64,000 nt of DNA from Dryomyza anilis (lineage: Eukaryota > Arthropoda > Insecta > Diptera > Dryomyzidae), in NCBI GenBank assembly GCA_951804985.1, contig OX638133.1, positions 7,522,501-7,586,500 of the forward strand, read 5' to 3'. The position numbers and the translations under genes are program-made. Below the pieces are notes generated by a model. That model made no database searches, was not told the origin of the DNA, and saw only the letters and a program-made list of their open reading frames with translations. Positions 42,661 through 53,583 of this stretch are shown here, one piece after another (position 1 is the first letter of the stretch; each line of letters begins with the position of its first letter).

Positions 42661-44073
42661 ATTCAAATTTTCGGTTCTGTGAAGTCACAATCTGAACTGA
42701 TGAAAGGTTGTATATTTAGTCTTCATCAGCAGAAAAATATATGTATACTGATTTTTGAGAGAATAAATGATTTTTTTGATTTTAAATAAATATACAAATT
42801 CAATAAATACAAAAATTGATTCCAATAATATTTATATTCAAATAGTTCAATGCAAACATACTTATATTTGAACAGGAAGAATAATATGTTCTCCTTAGAC
42901 ATATTTATACTCAGGTTGCATGTAAATATTCTATGTTTGGATGTAACAATAATTATGTTTCCATATGAACCTACACCATTTTAGGGGGAAACATTAAAAT
43001 ATTTGCGTGTGTGTTTACACAAGCATAATATTATTGAGAATTCAATTCAATATACTCATTACAACAGTGGTTATTAATGATTTCTTCTTTTTTTTTTGTA
43101 AAAGAATACAAATATATCAGTATTTAAATTAGCGACAATATTTATATTAAAATTTATAGATTACGTACCGAAAATTATTTAAAATTTTTGTAGGTTAATT
43201 AAAAATTAAATCGATTATTTTTCCACCAACTAACTTTATAAATGAAGATTTATTTTATAAAATTATTTGAGGCAGAATATTATAGAATGAAACATATTTT
43301 TGAACCAAAATTGCTCAACTCAAATAGTTCGTGAAAGAGTTATTCATTAAGAATTGTAAATAAAACATCAATGAAACTATATTTCCGTTTCGAGCCCTGT
43401 TTTCAAATTCAAATTCACATTTATTATATTTATGCAAAATTATAAACAATAAAACGAGTTTTTTTTATAACAAATGGAGTCGCTTTGTCTGCAAAATATT
43501 TATCAACATATTTTGTTTGTAATTATTACTGTTTCTGTTATATGTTTTTAATAATTTGTATTGATTTTCAAGTGCCTTATTATTGAGCTATCAAATTAAA
43601 TGCATAAAACGTAAAATTACGTCGACAATTGACAATTAAAAGCAACGTGTTGTGGGTTGAGTTTCGACGTGTAATTATAATAAACAGTTTTGCAAACACT
43701 GTTGGCAACACTGTAAAAGCCTTTGTTAATTTTAATTAATACTGTCGAATTTGTGTATGTGTTTAAATATATAATATACAAATATGTATTAGTATTTAAT
43801 CCCTACAGTCGATAAATGAGATATTTTGAAAGGTAATTAAGCATTTTTGTTTTGGTATTTTAGTATTAACCATAATTACAAATTGAAAATCTATACATTA
43901 TACTTAATTTAAACATTTGTTGTATTGTTGCATTAAAGCGTTGACTTATATTTAATTTGAAATTAAAATTTTAAAAATACTATTTAATTTTATTTTTATT
44001 TTTTATAGAATTTTTATTTTGTTACAGTAGATTAGTTTAACGAAATATTATAACAGACATAAATTCCACCATA
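42661..44073. other. AT-rich intergenic, nothing recognised
   Basis: Long AT-rich stretch. No supported gene, element end or RNA. Confidence 0.45.
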
Positions 44074-44446
44074 CACAGAAAAAATAATCGACGTAAATAT
44101 AGCAACTGATATTAATTGCTTTCATTAATCAATCCAGCAATGAAATTCACTAATTTAATGGAAAAATTAGCTATTCTTCGTTAAATCAGAAATTTTAGCT
44201 AATATGAATATTTGACGTCAATGCAGCAAATTAGTCGGCGCAGTTTCAGCAATTATATTTGCTAAAACTGCGCCAACTAAATTATTTGCTGCATTGGCGT
44301 ACAAATATTCACATTAATGAACGAAATTGCTTATATAACGAAGAATATCAAATGTTTTCATTAAATTAGTGAATTTAATTGCAGAATTGATTAATGAATG
44401 CAATTAATATCGGTTGCTATATTTACGTTGATTATTTTTTACTGTG
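44074..44446. mobile_element. Fully palindromic TA-target element (373 bp hairpin)
   Basis: Left CACAGAAAAAATAATCGACG and right GATTATTTTTTACTGTG are inverses, flanked by TA (44072-44073 and 44447-44448). Pairing continues to the centre, where GGCGCAGTTTCAGCAA and TTGCTAAAACTGCGCC face each other across a few bases. The whole sequence can form one hairpin. Termini resemble those of families D and F. Confidence 0.85.
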
Positions 44447-44499
44447 TATCTACTGAAAATTGGGCATTGGAAGAAATACTTCGAAAATCGAAAATTTTA

Positions 44500-45230
44500 T
44501 TTTTTATTTCTACAATAAAATGTAATAAGGCATTCGAGTAGTACTAAGTCTATACCTATGATTTGTATACTAAATAATCACCTCATTTGAAAAAAGGATT
44601 TTTCTGTGTGTACACCAGAATAGAGATTTGTTGCACCATCCAACTCGACCTAAACCATTGAAATCTCCATGATGTTGCTCTATACATGTCGCGAATTAAA
44701 TATTTATTGCACAATATATATTCTACAGTATTATATTCTACAGTATTCCTATACTGAAAAATATTGAACGTAAGTGTGCAAATGAAATTAATTGATACAA
44801 AATAATTAATTTTATTAATATATTTGATTGGATATACGAATTATTTAATAGCATAAATTTGATCATTTTTGGGTTGGTGTATATGCAAATATATATGCAT
44901 ATCTAGCATATACACCAACCGGTATTTTTAGAGGCACTAGACAGTTTTACAACCACACACAGTATTACAGATACTGTTGGACCGATCTTTTTTAAGTAAT
45001 AAAATAAAAAGTTATGTGAAATAAAAATATAAATTAAATAAACAATATGTAAAAATAAAAAATACAAATAAAAAAACATTCCTCTAATTTTTTATCATTA
45101 ATTTATTAATTTATTAATTAAATATTTAATCAATATAATTAAATATCGTAATAACGATTCAACAATTAAAAAATAATTGTATTGATACAAATATATATTT
45201 TTTTTTGTGTACACAGGGAACAAATTCTCT
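44500..45230 (+). repeat. Repeat unit bounded by direct repeats; diverged copy at 48470-49210
   Basis: The segment GTAATAAGGCATTCGAGTAG to ACACCAGAATAGAGATTTG at 44520-44635 is repeated as a direct copy at 45235-45325. Between them lies a region shared with 48470-49210 (CTCCATGATGTTGC, CATGTCGCGAATTAA, GGATATACGAATTATTTAAT). Both copies contain a hairpin around TTGGGTTGGTGTATATGC and GCATATACACCAACC (44873-44922). Confidence 0.55.
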
Positions 45231-45234
45231 AAAA

Positions 45235-46225
45235 TGTAATAAGCCGTTCTTGTAGTAGTACTAAGTCAATACCAATTCAAAAGAGGATTTCTCTGTGTGT
45301 ACACCAGAATAGAGATTTGTTGCACCATCTAACTCTTTGTTAAACCAACTTATCGGTTTTCTCAACCTTTTAGTCGGTTCTTATAGTTAAAACTAAAAGT
45401 GCTGTAGTTTGGACTAGAACCTTCTTTGAACAGTTTTAAAACATTTTGGAGTGTGTAGAGGCTAATATATCAACCGGCAATTGAATATTGCAAATTTGTA
45501 AAAAAACGTTATAACCAAATGAAGTTGGTTGTTACAATTAACTTTTGCGTTCTTCCAACTTTATACTAAAAGAGAACTTTTCTCGAAATTCATGTTATAT
45601 GTGGTTTCTTTAATACTACGCACAGAAAAATACTCTTTTGGCATGAGGTTTGAAGAACAAAAAAGTTAGTTGTGACAACAAATTTTAACTAGTCAAACTA
45701 ATACTAACATGTTTTAGTTTTGCTATAACTAACTTAGCAGTTGAGAGCACTGAATAATTTGGTTGTGAATTATTTAGTTTGAGCAACAAATTATAATTTT
45801 GTGTGTACTAATTACCTTATAATTGATTTACTGAAGCAGATATAAATCTGAAAACTAAAATACATTTAAAGTTTTTATAAAATTTAATTTTATAAATACA
45901 GACTATATATTTGTAGCCTCAACTAACACATTGGCCAATAAATCTATTCAGTTCTTTCAACTGCTAAGCCGGTTACTAAAGCCAACAGTAAATGGAGGCC
46001 TAGTTTGTCAGTTTGTAAAGGCACAGCTAAAATGGTTGCAACTTGCACTAAAACCAGTTTAGAACAGTTTTAGAACACATTGGTGTGTGTATATGATAAA
46101 ATTACAACTGAATATGGAAATTCCATCAATTAATTTGTGCTAATTTCGTTTTAACCGAATTAGGTTGGTTGTCACAACTAACTATTTCGCTCTATCAACA
46201 TTAAACGAAACGTGGATTTTTCTGT
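45235..46225. mobile_element. Cluster of degenerate family-F elements
   Basis: Three family-F copies follow one another (about 45300-45590, 45620-45810 and 45900-46225). They are recognised by CTTTTGGCATGAGG, AAGTTAGTTGTGACAAC, TTTTAGAACA and GTGTGTATA blocks and by ends CAGAAAAAT or GATTTTTCTGT. Ends are eroded. Confidence 0.5.
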
Positions 46226-47655
46226 TTAAATTAATTAATCGTTTCTTATTAAAAATACATCAATTATATACTTTCGCCTGGTATATCTATCCTCTACCAT
46301 TTTGACTATCTTGCAATCAATTTTTGTAATTTATTAATTTATTGTTTTATTATTAATTTATTTCAAACAAATTGATTATTGCATTGTTGCTGAGGCATGT
46401 TTCGTGCACATTTTTGACTTCTGGAATTCACGAATGTTGCTATTAATTAACAAACCAACTTAGTAGCATCTCTTTTTGTTTGTATTTGAGCTGGGTATTT
46501 TTTAACAACCTGTTTTATTTTTTCGCAAACTATAAAAAAAAATATATATTACGAACAACACTACTCATTAATCATAATGCGCTGAAACGTTTTATAATAT
46601 TTTGTTAACATTTATTTTTATTAATTTGTTAAACTTTGGCGATTGACCTCTGACACCATTAGTAAAAATAAAAACGCTTAAGTTATTTAACAATTTTTCT
46701 TCTATTTGTTTTTTTAAAACTATTTGATAATATCAAATATAATTCAAAATACAAAATATTCTGGTATCTGTACGCGCCACGTTTGATCTACTCTACTTTC
46801 TATGAAATACTGTCATTACCATAACTAGTTCTAACTTTCATTTTGCACCCGTTTTTGGCAAAACAAATAAATATCTAAATATAAATTTAGAAATAAAAAG
46901 AAAACAAAACAAATATATAGAACACTAATTGCAATAAAAATTCCATATAATACTTAAAAACCTCATAAAAATGTAAATCTATCAAAGAAACACCATTTAA
47001 GCACGTTTATTGTTCTGTATACGTTGTTTTATATCAGATATTGTTTATAATTCTCTTAATAGATCGTTAAACATTTTAAAAATATTTATAAAAAAAAAAG
47101 TGTCGCTGAACTTGTTGAACAAGTTCTACGCTTCTCAGATCTCAGACATTCAATTAGTGCGCCATTCAGTGGCCGATCAACCGACTGACCGTTAATTTAT
47201 TATCGAAGTGAGCCAAATATCAGTATTTAGGTCAGGCGGGATGCGCATATTTGAAATTTAAAACCGGTTGTCTAATATATTTTTATTTGCCTACTTTTTA
47301 TACTTGTCTCTATTATATTTTAATTAATTGTTTTATTAAGATAAGCTGACATATATTTGTGCGGAGTTTAAATATTTTTTATAAATCGATATTATATAAA
47401 GTATATTGATAGTAACAGTCTTAAATATTCAAAGAGTAATATGTTTTAGGTGTTACTTTTATATATTATTAACAATAATGTATTTTTTTTTTCGAGAATA
47501 ACATAAGTATTTTAATTTATACTGATCTGTGTTCTACCGATCTTTTTGAAAAGAGGAAAAACTCGAATCCTGAAATAATTAAAATTAAAACTGACCATAG
47601 TCGTAAGTTTCCTTATTAGGATTATTATGATATTGTTTAGATCAGGTCTCGTTTC
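46226..47655. other. Intergenic, no gene recognised
   Basis: AT-rich, with a less AT-rich patch at 47100-47240. The 61-codon frame at 47010-47195 lacks support. Confidence 0.4.
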
Positions 47656-47880
47656 GTAGTAGAAATTTGCCCTTTTAGGAAAAACATGATCATATCCTTA
47701 TTATGTTGGATTCCTTAGTAGACATTTTTGTTGTGCCATGATCGGTAACTGATCTTTGAATTTGTTCCTTAATAGGTTATGACCATGTCTATCTTAATAG
47801 GGTACATTTCTAAATAATCAGTCAGTGATATGTTTCACACCATGGCCTTTGCACAATTTCAACTAGAGTTATGACAAGTA
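47656..47880. mobile_element. Decayed CCCTAGTAG-type element
   Basis: GTAGTAGAAATTTGCCC on the left, ATGATCATATCC, ATGATCGGTAACTGATC and CATGGCC in the middle, and ATTTCAACTAGAG on the right match the element at 36970-37407 in order. Terminal repeats are mutated. Confidence 0.5.
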
Positions 47881-48280
47881 AAATACTAAATTACGCTTAA
47901 AATTCAACTCACAATTCCCCCTGTTTTTTTTGGTATAAAATGTCGAACAAGCACCTAGAAAAATGTTTCCAATGTTAATTTGAAATTTTGTTATATGAAA
48001 AAACATAACAAATTTGATGTCATATAAGAAATTAAAATTATTATTTTTGGATACCGAAATAAATTTCTTCGAATAAAGAAGAATATTTACGATTATATTT
48101 CTGATTTCGATTTTTTTCTGTATTTTGTTTTAATTCAGCAGCAAATCGCATTACATATATTTATTTGTTTTCTTAGTATTAAGAAGTTGTGTTCTGAATT
48201 TTTAGTATATTTTGGTTGATTCATTATAATCAGGTTCCTTACTTCATTAGTTTTAGAAGTTTATTTCTCTTCACGTCACA
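47881..48280. other. AT-rich intergenic, nothing recognised
   Basis: No supported features. Confidence 0.4.
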
Positions 48281-48350
48281 GGCTCAGATGGTTAGTATCT
48301 TGGACTACGATTCGAAAGGTCGCTGCTTCGAACCACTGTGATTGCAACAT
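48281..48350 (+). repeat. tRNA-like sequence, possible third SINE type
   Basis: GGCTCAGATGGTTAGTATC resembles an A box and GCTTCGAACCACTG a B box, separated by TTGGACTACGATTCGAAAGG. The head differs from both the 60908 SINE and the 31060 sequence. It does not fold as a complete tRNA. Confidence 0.45.
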
Positions 48351-48469
48351 ATAAACAATATAAACAGTTTTTCTATATGTCAGATAATACGAACCTCCGA
48401 TAATAAAATATTGCATTAAAAAACCTTTACGGTAAGAATTTGGTATTTAAATTACGGTCCGATCGGAGT

Positions 48470-49210
48470 ATCGACATAAACCATTCAAAGCTCCATGATG
48501 TTGCACCATACATGTCGCGAATTAAGTATTTATTGTACAATAGTCTATATGTTCTACAGTATTCCTACCCGGAAAATAATATTGAACGTAGGTATAGCAA
48601 CTGAGATTAATTGATACAGTCAAATTAATTTATTTTTAATTATATTATATTGGATATACGAATTATTTAATAGCATAAAATAAATCATTTTTGGGTTGGT
48701 GTATATACTAAAATAGATGCATGTATAGCATAAACACCATCCGGTAGTTTTAGAGGCACTACACCGTTTTACAGTCACACACTTTATTAGAGGTACAGTT
48801 TTACCGATCTTATTTTACATTGGTTCATCGCAACGTATGCTTGCCTATTCTGTTCAACGGGTCGTTTTTTCGTACATCGTGTATGTTCATGATTTTGATA
48901 TTCTTCTTTCTTATTTGTGTTTAACATTTCCCTTTTTTATATATATACTTCGAACAAAAAAAGGCGTAAAATAAAAAAAACTATATGAAATAAAAATATA
49001 AATTAAATAAACAATATGTATAAATAAAATAAAATAATTAAATAAAATAAATAAAAATTACATATAAAAAACTTTCCTTATTTTCTTCTATTAATTTATT
49101 AATTAGTATAATTAAATATTTAATAAATATAATTAAATGGTCTAATGATGATGAAACAATTAAAAATTAATTGTATTGATATTTTTTTTTGCTATAATTA
49201 CACATATATT
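48470..49210 (+). repeat. Diverged copy of the 44640-45230 repeat
   Basis: TCCATGATGTTGCACCATAC, ATGTCGCGAATTAAGTATTT, GGATATACGAATTATTTAAT, TTTGGGTTGGTGTATA and GTTTTACAGTCACACAC recur in the same order as in 44650-44990. The internal hairpin is less perfect (GCATAAACACCATCC). Confidence 0.6.
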
Positions 49211-49640
49211 TTTTTACGTATACACATAAAAAAATTCTCTTTTGGCATTAAGTTGAGACTTAAACCATTTTTATAAAAAACTATTTATGTAAAATACTAA
49301 ATTTTATCTTCTTGCAAAATTAGCGCGAAATTTTCTTTGTTGTCATGAGGTTGGAAGAAAAAATAAAATTTGGTTCTAACTACCATTCTTTTAAAATGAA
49401 ATTGTTGAAAAAATATCATTAAAAAACATGAAGTATTTTTCAAACTGTTCTATATCAGAAATTTTTTCATATAATTATTTGTCAAAATTAAATAAAAAAA
49501 AAAAAAAACACTTCAACTTACTGTTAACAAGGTTCAACACGAGTCATACCCACTTAATGACACCGTCCGTCGGTTCATCAGCGTTGGTTCGTCAGCGAGC
49601 TAAGAGTCAGAGGGCCATTAAAAAAGACGCTAAAAATCTT
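49211..49640. other. Family-F remnants and intergenic DNA
   Basis: AAATTCTCTTTTGGCATTAAG at 49231 and GTCATGAGGTTGGAAG at 49342 are family-F end blocks. From 49500 the sequence becomes less AT-rich; the 74-codon frame at 49428-49652 has no support. Confidence 0.35.
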
Positions 49641-51130
49641 TGGCGCGCATAATTATAAACGATAACGAATGTTTTGTTCGCGGATTTGCGCACGCGTCGC
49701 AGCAGCGCCAGACAGCTTAGCGCAGCTGACTGTCGATAGTCAAAAGATTTCGGTGACGCAGCACAAAAACAAATTATAGAATCTCATAAATGAAAAAAGT
49801 CCCAGAGACGACGCCAAAGTTCTTAGTGGCATAGATGAGGTAATCGTTATTTATTTATTTACTTACAAGACAATTGTTGCCAATCAAACAAGTGGGTAGA
49901 AGAAGCTTTACGAGGTTCCTAACACCCTCGAGAATGCGATGAGAAAGAAATGGAGAATCGTAGATTTAGAGAAATAAAAGAGAAATTCTAATCTTTCAGA
50001 AGTGTACGAAATAATGCGTAAAATCGAATATAATGCAGAATACTGTGAAACATTTGCTGAAAATTAATTATGAAAAGAGAATAAATAAGAGTTGCTTAAA
50101 TTAGAGTAAAATCTGAAAATTATTGGATGATTCCTGGTAGAAATGCTATATACGGGACTGATTATTGTATTTTGACATTGTCAGTTGGGTTCTGACATCA
50201 TAAATATGAATTAGCAATGATTATGTTTAACCTACTCGCGAAAAATTTTACTCGAGATTATGGAATGCATAATTACGATCAGATCAGGGTCACAATAGAA
50301 TTTAAAAATATGGCATTTTTAATATATATTTTTTAGTGCATAGACATAAATATTTAATAAACATTCGACTCAATAAAAATCTTAACAAAATGTTCAAAAT
50401 TTGTTTTTTCCAAATTTAGACGAAAAACTAAAACTAGGTTTATCAAAAATAGAATAAAAAAATGGAAATTAAAGGAGAACAGATACTATAAAAGAATTAT
50501 TATTTATATTAGTATTATTTTGAATAAAACAAAAATAGTATATAATTGTGAAAGAGTTAAAAACTTTTAATGAAAATAGATTATAATGAATGAGAAGACA
50601 AATAAATAAAAGCAAAGGAAATGACGAAAAACTAATGATGAATAATGGATAACTAAACTTTAAATGAAATTATCAGCACAATGTTATAAAAAGAGTGCAA
50701 AAAAAACCTAAAAGATTTTGAGAATAGAGTAGACACACAATCGGTTGATATGAAAGACGAAGTGGAAAATATCAAAAAAATGGTTGGAAACGCTGAAATT
50801 TAAGATCAGAACAAGCTAAATGCTAATAAAATAGCAATCTTCTTATAAAAAATATGATGAAATGTAATAAACATGTGATACGTCCTCAACCAAAATTTTC
50901 AGAAATGGTCTTCGAACTTGTGTTTTGAAACAGGTTTTAAAATAATAAAATGTTCATTCTGATTGGGTCGTTAGAGGCAGAGGAATCGAAATATATTGCA
51001 AAATATATTGCAAAATATATTGCAAAATATATTGCAAAATACAGAAAAGGAATACGAATTACGGATGTAGAAAAAATAATCGTTCTAAAAATAGAAGAAA
51101 CATGATTGAAATATTGAAACTATCCACAAG
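49640..51130 (+). pseudogene. Possible decayed retroelement coding region
   Basis: A GC-richer block (49660-49760, with GCGCACGCGTCGCAGCAGCG) precedes purine-rich sequence. At about 50691-50800 a frame reads KECKKNLKDFENRVDTQSVD followed by MKDEVENIKKMVGNAEI and then stops. The charged, heptad-like composition resembles the coiled-coil part of a retrotransposon Gag, but no protease, reverse transcriptase or LTR is seen. A four-copy AAAATATATTGC repeat lies at 50988-51045. Confidence is low; it could be any degraded gene or chance. Confidence 0.25.
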
Positions 51131-51140
51131 GAATTGACTT

Positions 51141-51823
51141 TTATACCCTACACTAAGAGTGAAAGGGTATATTCAGTTTGGTACGCCGTTTGTAACACCC
51201 TGAAAAAAGCATCTCCGGTATGGAAAAGTATATATATTCTTGATCAGAATGACCTCCTGAGTCGTAGCGATGTACGTCTGTCCGTCTTTCTGTCTGTGTG
51301 TTGAAATCACGATTACAGAAAAAGTTAAGGAGCTAGAGCAATGAAACTTTAGATTTAGATTACTTATATATCTAAGCTGTCTGAACAAGAAAATTGGCAT
51401 GATCAGTCTATTGTGACCTGAGAACCGACCACTTATGTTCAAATACCTCATTTAAAATGTACATCTACAAATCAATTTTACTGTATACGTGCTTAGGTAA
51501 ACTTTTTTGGTCATTATGCTTAAATACATGAAAATAATGTTTTCCTATGAAACGAATGGTTCCCAAAAAAATCGAAATTCGGTACACCTACCCATTTGTA
51601 AATATGGGTATCAAATGAAAGAAAATTCTTCAGGGATGGAAAGTTTGTAGTTATTTTCAGGATTCGTATACCCTGGTGACCTATATACCACTTTGAATGG
51701 TAACCACAAATATGTGGAGGGTATTTATAGTCGGCTTAGACCGACTATAATTTTGATAATCCTAACTATCATAATAACACCTACTTTAAAATTTCCCATG
51801 TGATCTAACCTTCCCAACTGGTT
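51141..51823 (+). mobile_element. Dispersed repeat family A, near full length
   Basis: Starts TTTATACCCTACACTAAGAG, includes ATTCTTGATCAGAATGACC, CTGTCTGTGTGTTGAAATC, CGAAATTCGGTACACC, hairpin TATAGTCGGC..GACCGACTATA and tail CCCATGTGATCTAACC ending CCCAACTGG. Several internal deletions relative to 38801-39556. Confidence 0.85.
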
Positions 51824-51862
51824 TAAATTAGAAATATTGTTTTTTTTTTGATGGGAACATCC

Positions 51863-53560
51863 CAGTCTGCCCTGTCTCAGAGATCTTTGATGGCTTAAAG
51901 TTTTCTCGAACTAATGAAAAGTTTATTCTCATTGATTTAGCTGTTATTATAAATACATATTATAAGAACCACACATCGATATCGCAATATTTTTTGTAAG
52001 AAATTTGATTGTTTTTCTTTACGATATCGCTTCGATTTTGATGTCCTGATCAATAGAACTCTTATAAATCGCATCGATTTCTACTACGAGAAAAGGTATG
52101 ATATCGCGTGAATTCTCCTGCATCTCGTAACGATTTCGAAACGAATACAGGAAATTTAAAACAATTTACAAAGAAGTAAATTAAAATCAAAATAAGTGGA
52201 TGCTGTTGAAACAGGTTGTTTGATAATGGCTATTCCATTCTGAGTAAGTTTTTTTTTTATAGAATCGGTGGTTTAATTGTTGAATACATTTTACGTAGTG
52301 TATGTATTGAAGAGTCGGATAGTATGGGATGGAATATCGGTTCTTTAAAAATTAAAGCAACTTGAATCAAATATAGAAAACATCAACCCAGTGTGCCATT
52401 CGTTTCGATATATATGACGATATGAAAAGTCGAAGAACTCGTATGATATCGAATATGGGCATGTATCAATATCGAATACCAAAACATACTAAACGGCACG
52501 TATAGTTCAAAGCAACATATATCACAAAAAAAAAATTCACCAAACATTTATGAATTCATTCATTGAATTAAAATCGTATTTTTTAAATGTTTTTCATTTA
52601 AATTTTTTTTAACAGCATATATCAAACACAAATTTGTCTCCATTTACACATTTATTTATTTATTTATTTATAATTCTTAAAGGATTTATAATATTTAATG
52701 GATAATTATTCGAAGACTCCATTTCATCATATTAATGAAAAAGTGAACATCTTATTGATGAATTTTGTACTTCAAACAATATTAATTTAAATATCATAAA
52801 TCCTATAAGAATTATATACATAAATGTGTAATGGAGACCAATTTTGTTTGAAATTTGATGATATAAAAAATATTAAAAATGAAAAAATACGATTTTAGTT
52901 TAATAAATGAAATCATCAATATGATAAATACTGGTATTTACTGAAATTTGTTTTTTGTGTATACCTAGCAGTTTTAGTTTTCAAAACGAGAATAAAAACG
53001 ATTTTGAATTGGTATCACTTCGAACGTTGCAAATATAATGAGTTTGAATTCAAAAAACATACGATATCGATGTGATTTTAATTGATTAAATTGATTTTTT
53101 AAATATAATAATAAAAGATTTTATGGGAAAGTATTGAAAAAATACAAAGAAGTAATAATAAATTCAAATAAATGTATGCTGTTGAAACAGATTAATTTAA
53201 AATGACTTTTTTTATTCTGATTACCCAGTCTGCTATTCGATTCGATATCGCTTCGAGACTGTCCCGAGATTTCGCAGAATTCATTCGATTACGATTTAGT
53301 ATCTATATTATACTACAATTTGTTATAAGATGTACGCAGATATCGTAACGAGATAATGAAGTTTATTCGAAAAGAGAAAAAACGATTCTGGATCCATATC
53401 GCATCGAATATCGAGATTGATTCGAAAATCATAGCGATATCGATGTGATAAATATTTAAATTTCGTATCTTTTTCTTAAATTTTAATAAACGAACATTTT
53501 AAAAAATTAGTAGTTCGAGAAAACTTCGATCATTGAAGACCTCCAAGACATGGCAGACTG
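51863..53560. mobile_element. CAGTCTGCC-ended element, CGATATCG-rich
   Basis: The left end CAGTCTGCCCTGTCTCAGAG, running on to AAAGTTTTCTCGAACTA, has an inverse on the right (TAGTTCGAGAAAACTT to AGACATGGCAGACTG); about 50 bp are matched with mismatches. The inside carries repeated blocks (GGATGCTGTTGAAACAG at 52199 and ATGCTGTTGAAACAG at 53174; ACCCAGTnTGC at 52387 and 53224) and many GATATCG motifs. hAT-like ends, but no target duplication. A fold-back element is nested inside. Confidence 0.55.
52523..52959. mobile_element. Fold-back element nested in the CAGTCTGCC element
   Basis: The ends CACAAAAAAAAAATTC and GAAATTTGTTTTTTGTG are inverses. Inside, AAATTTGTCTCCATTTACAC and GTGTAATGGAGACCAATTT face each other, as do AAAATCGTATTTTTT and AAAAAATACGATTTT. 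Adjacent TA-rich sequence suggests TA targeting, not proven. Confidence 0.65.
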
Positions 53561-53583
53561 ATATGTAAAAACAATCTGATTGA

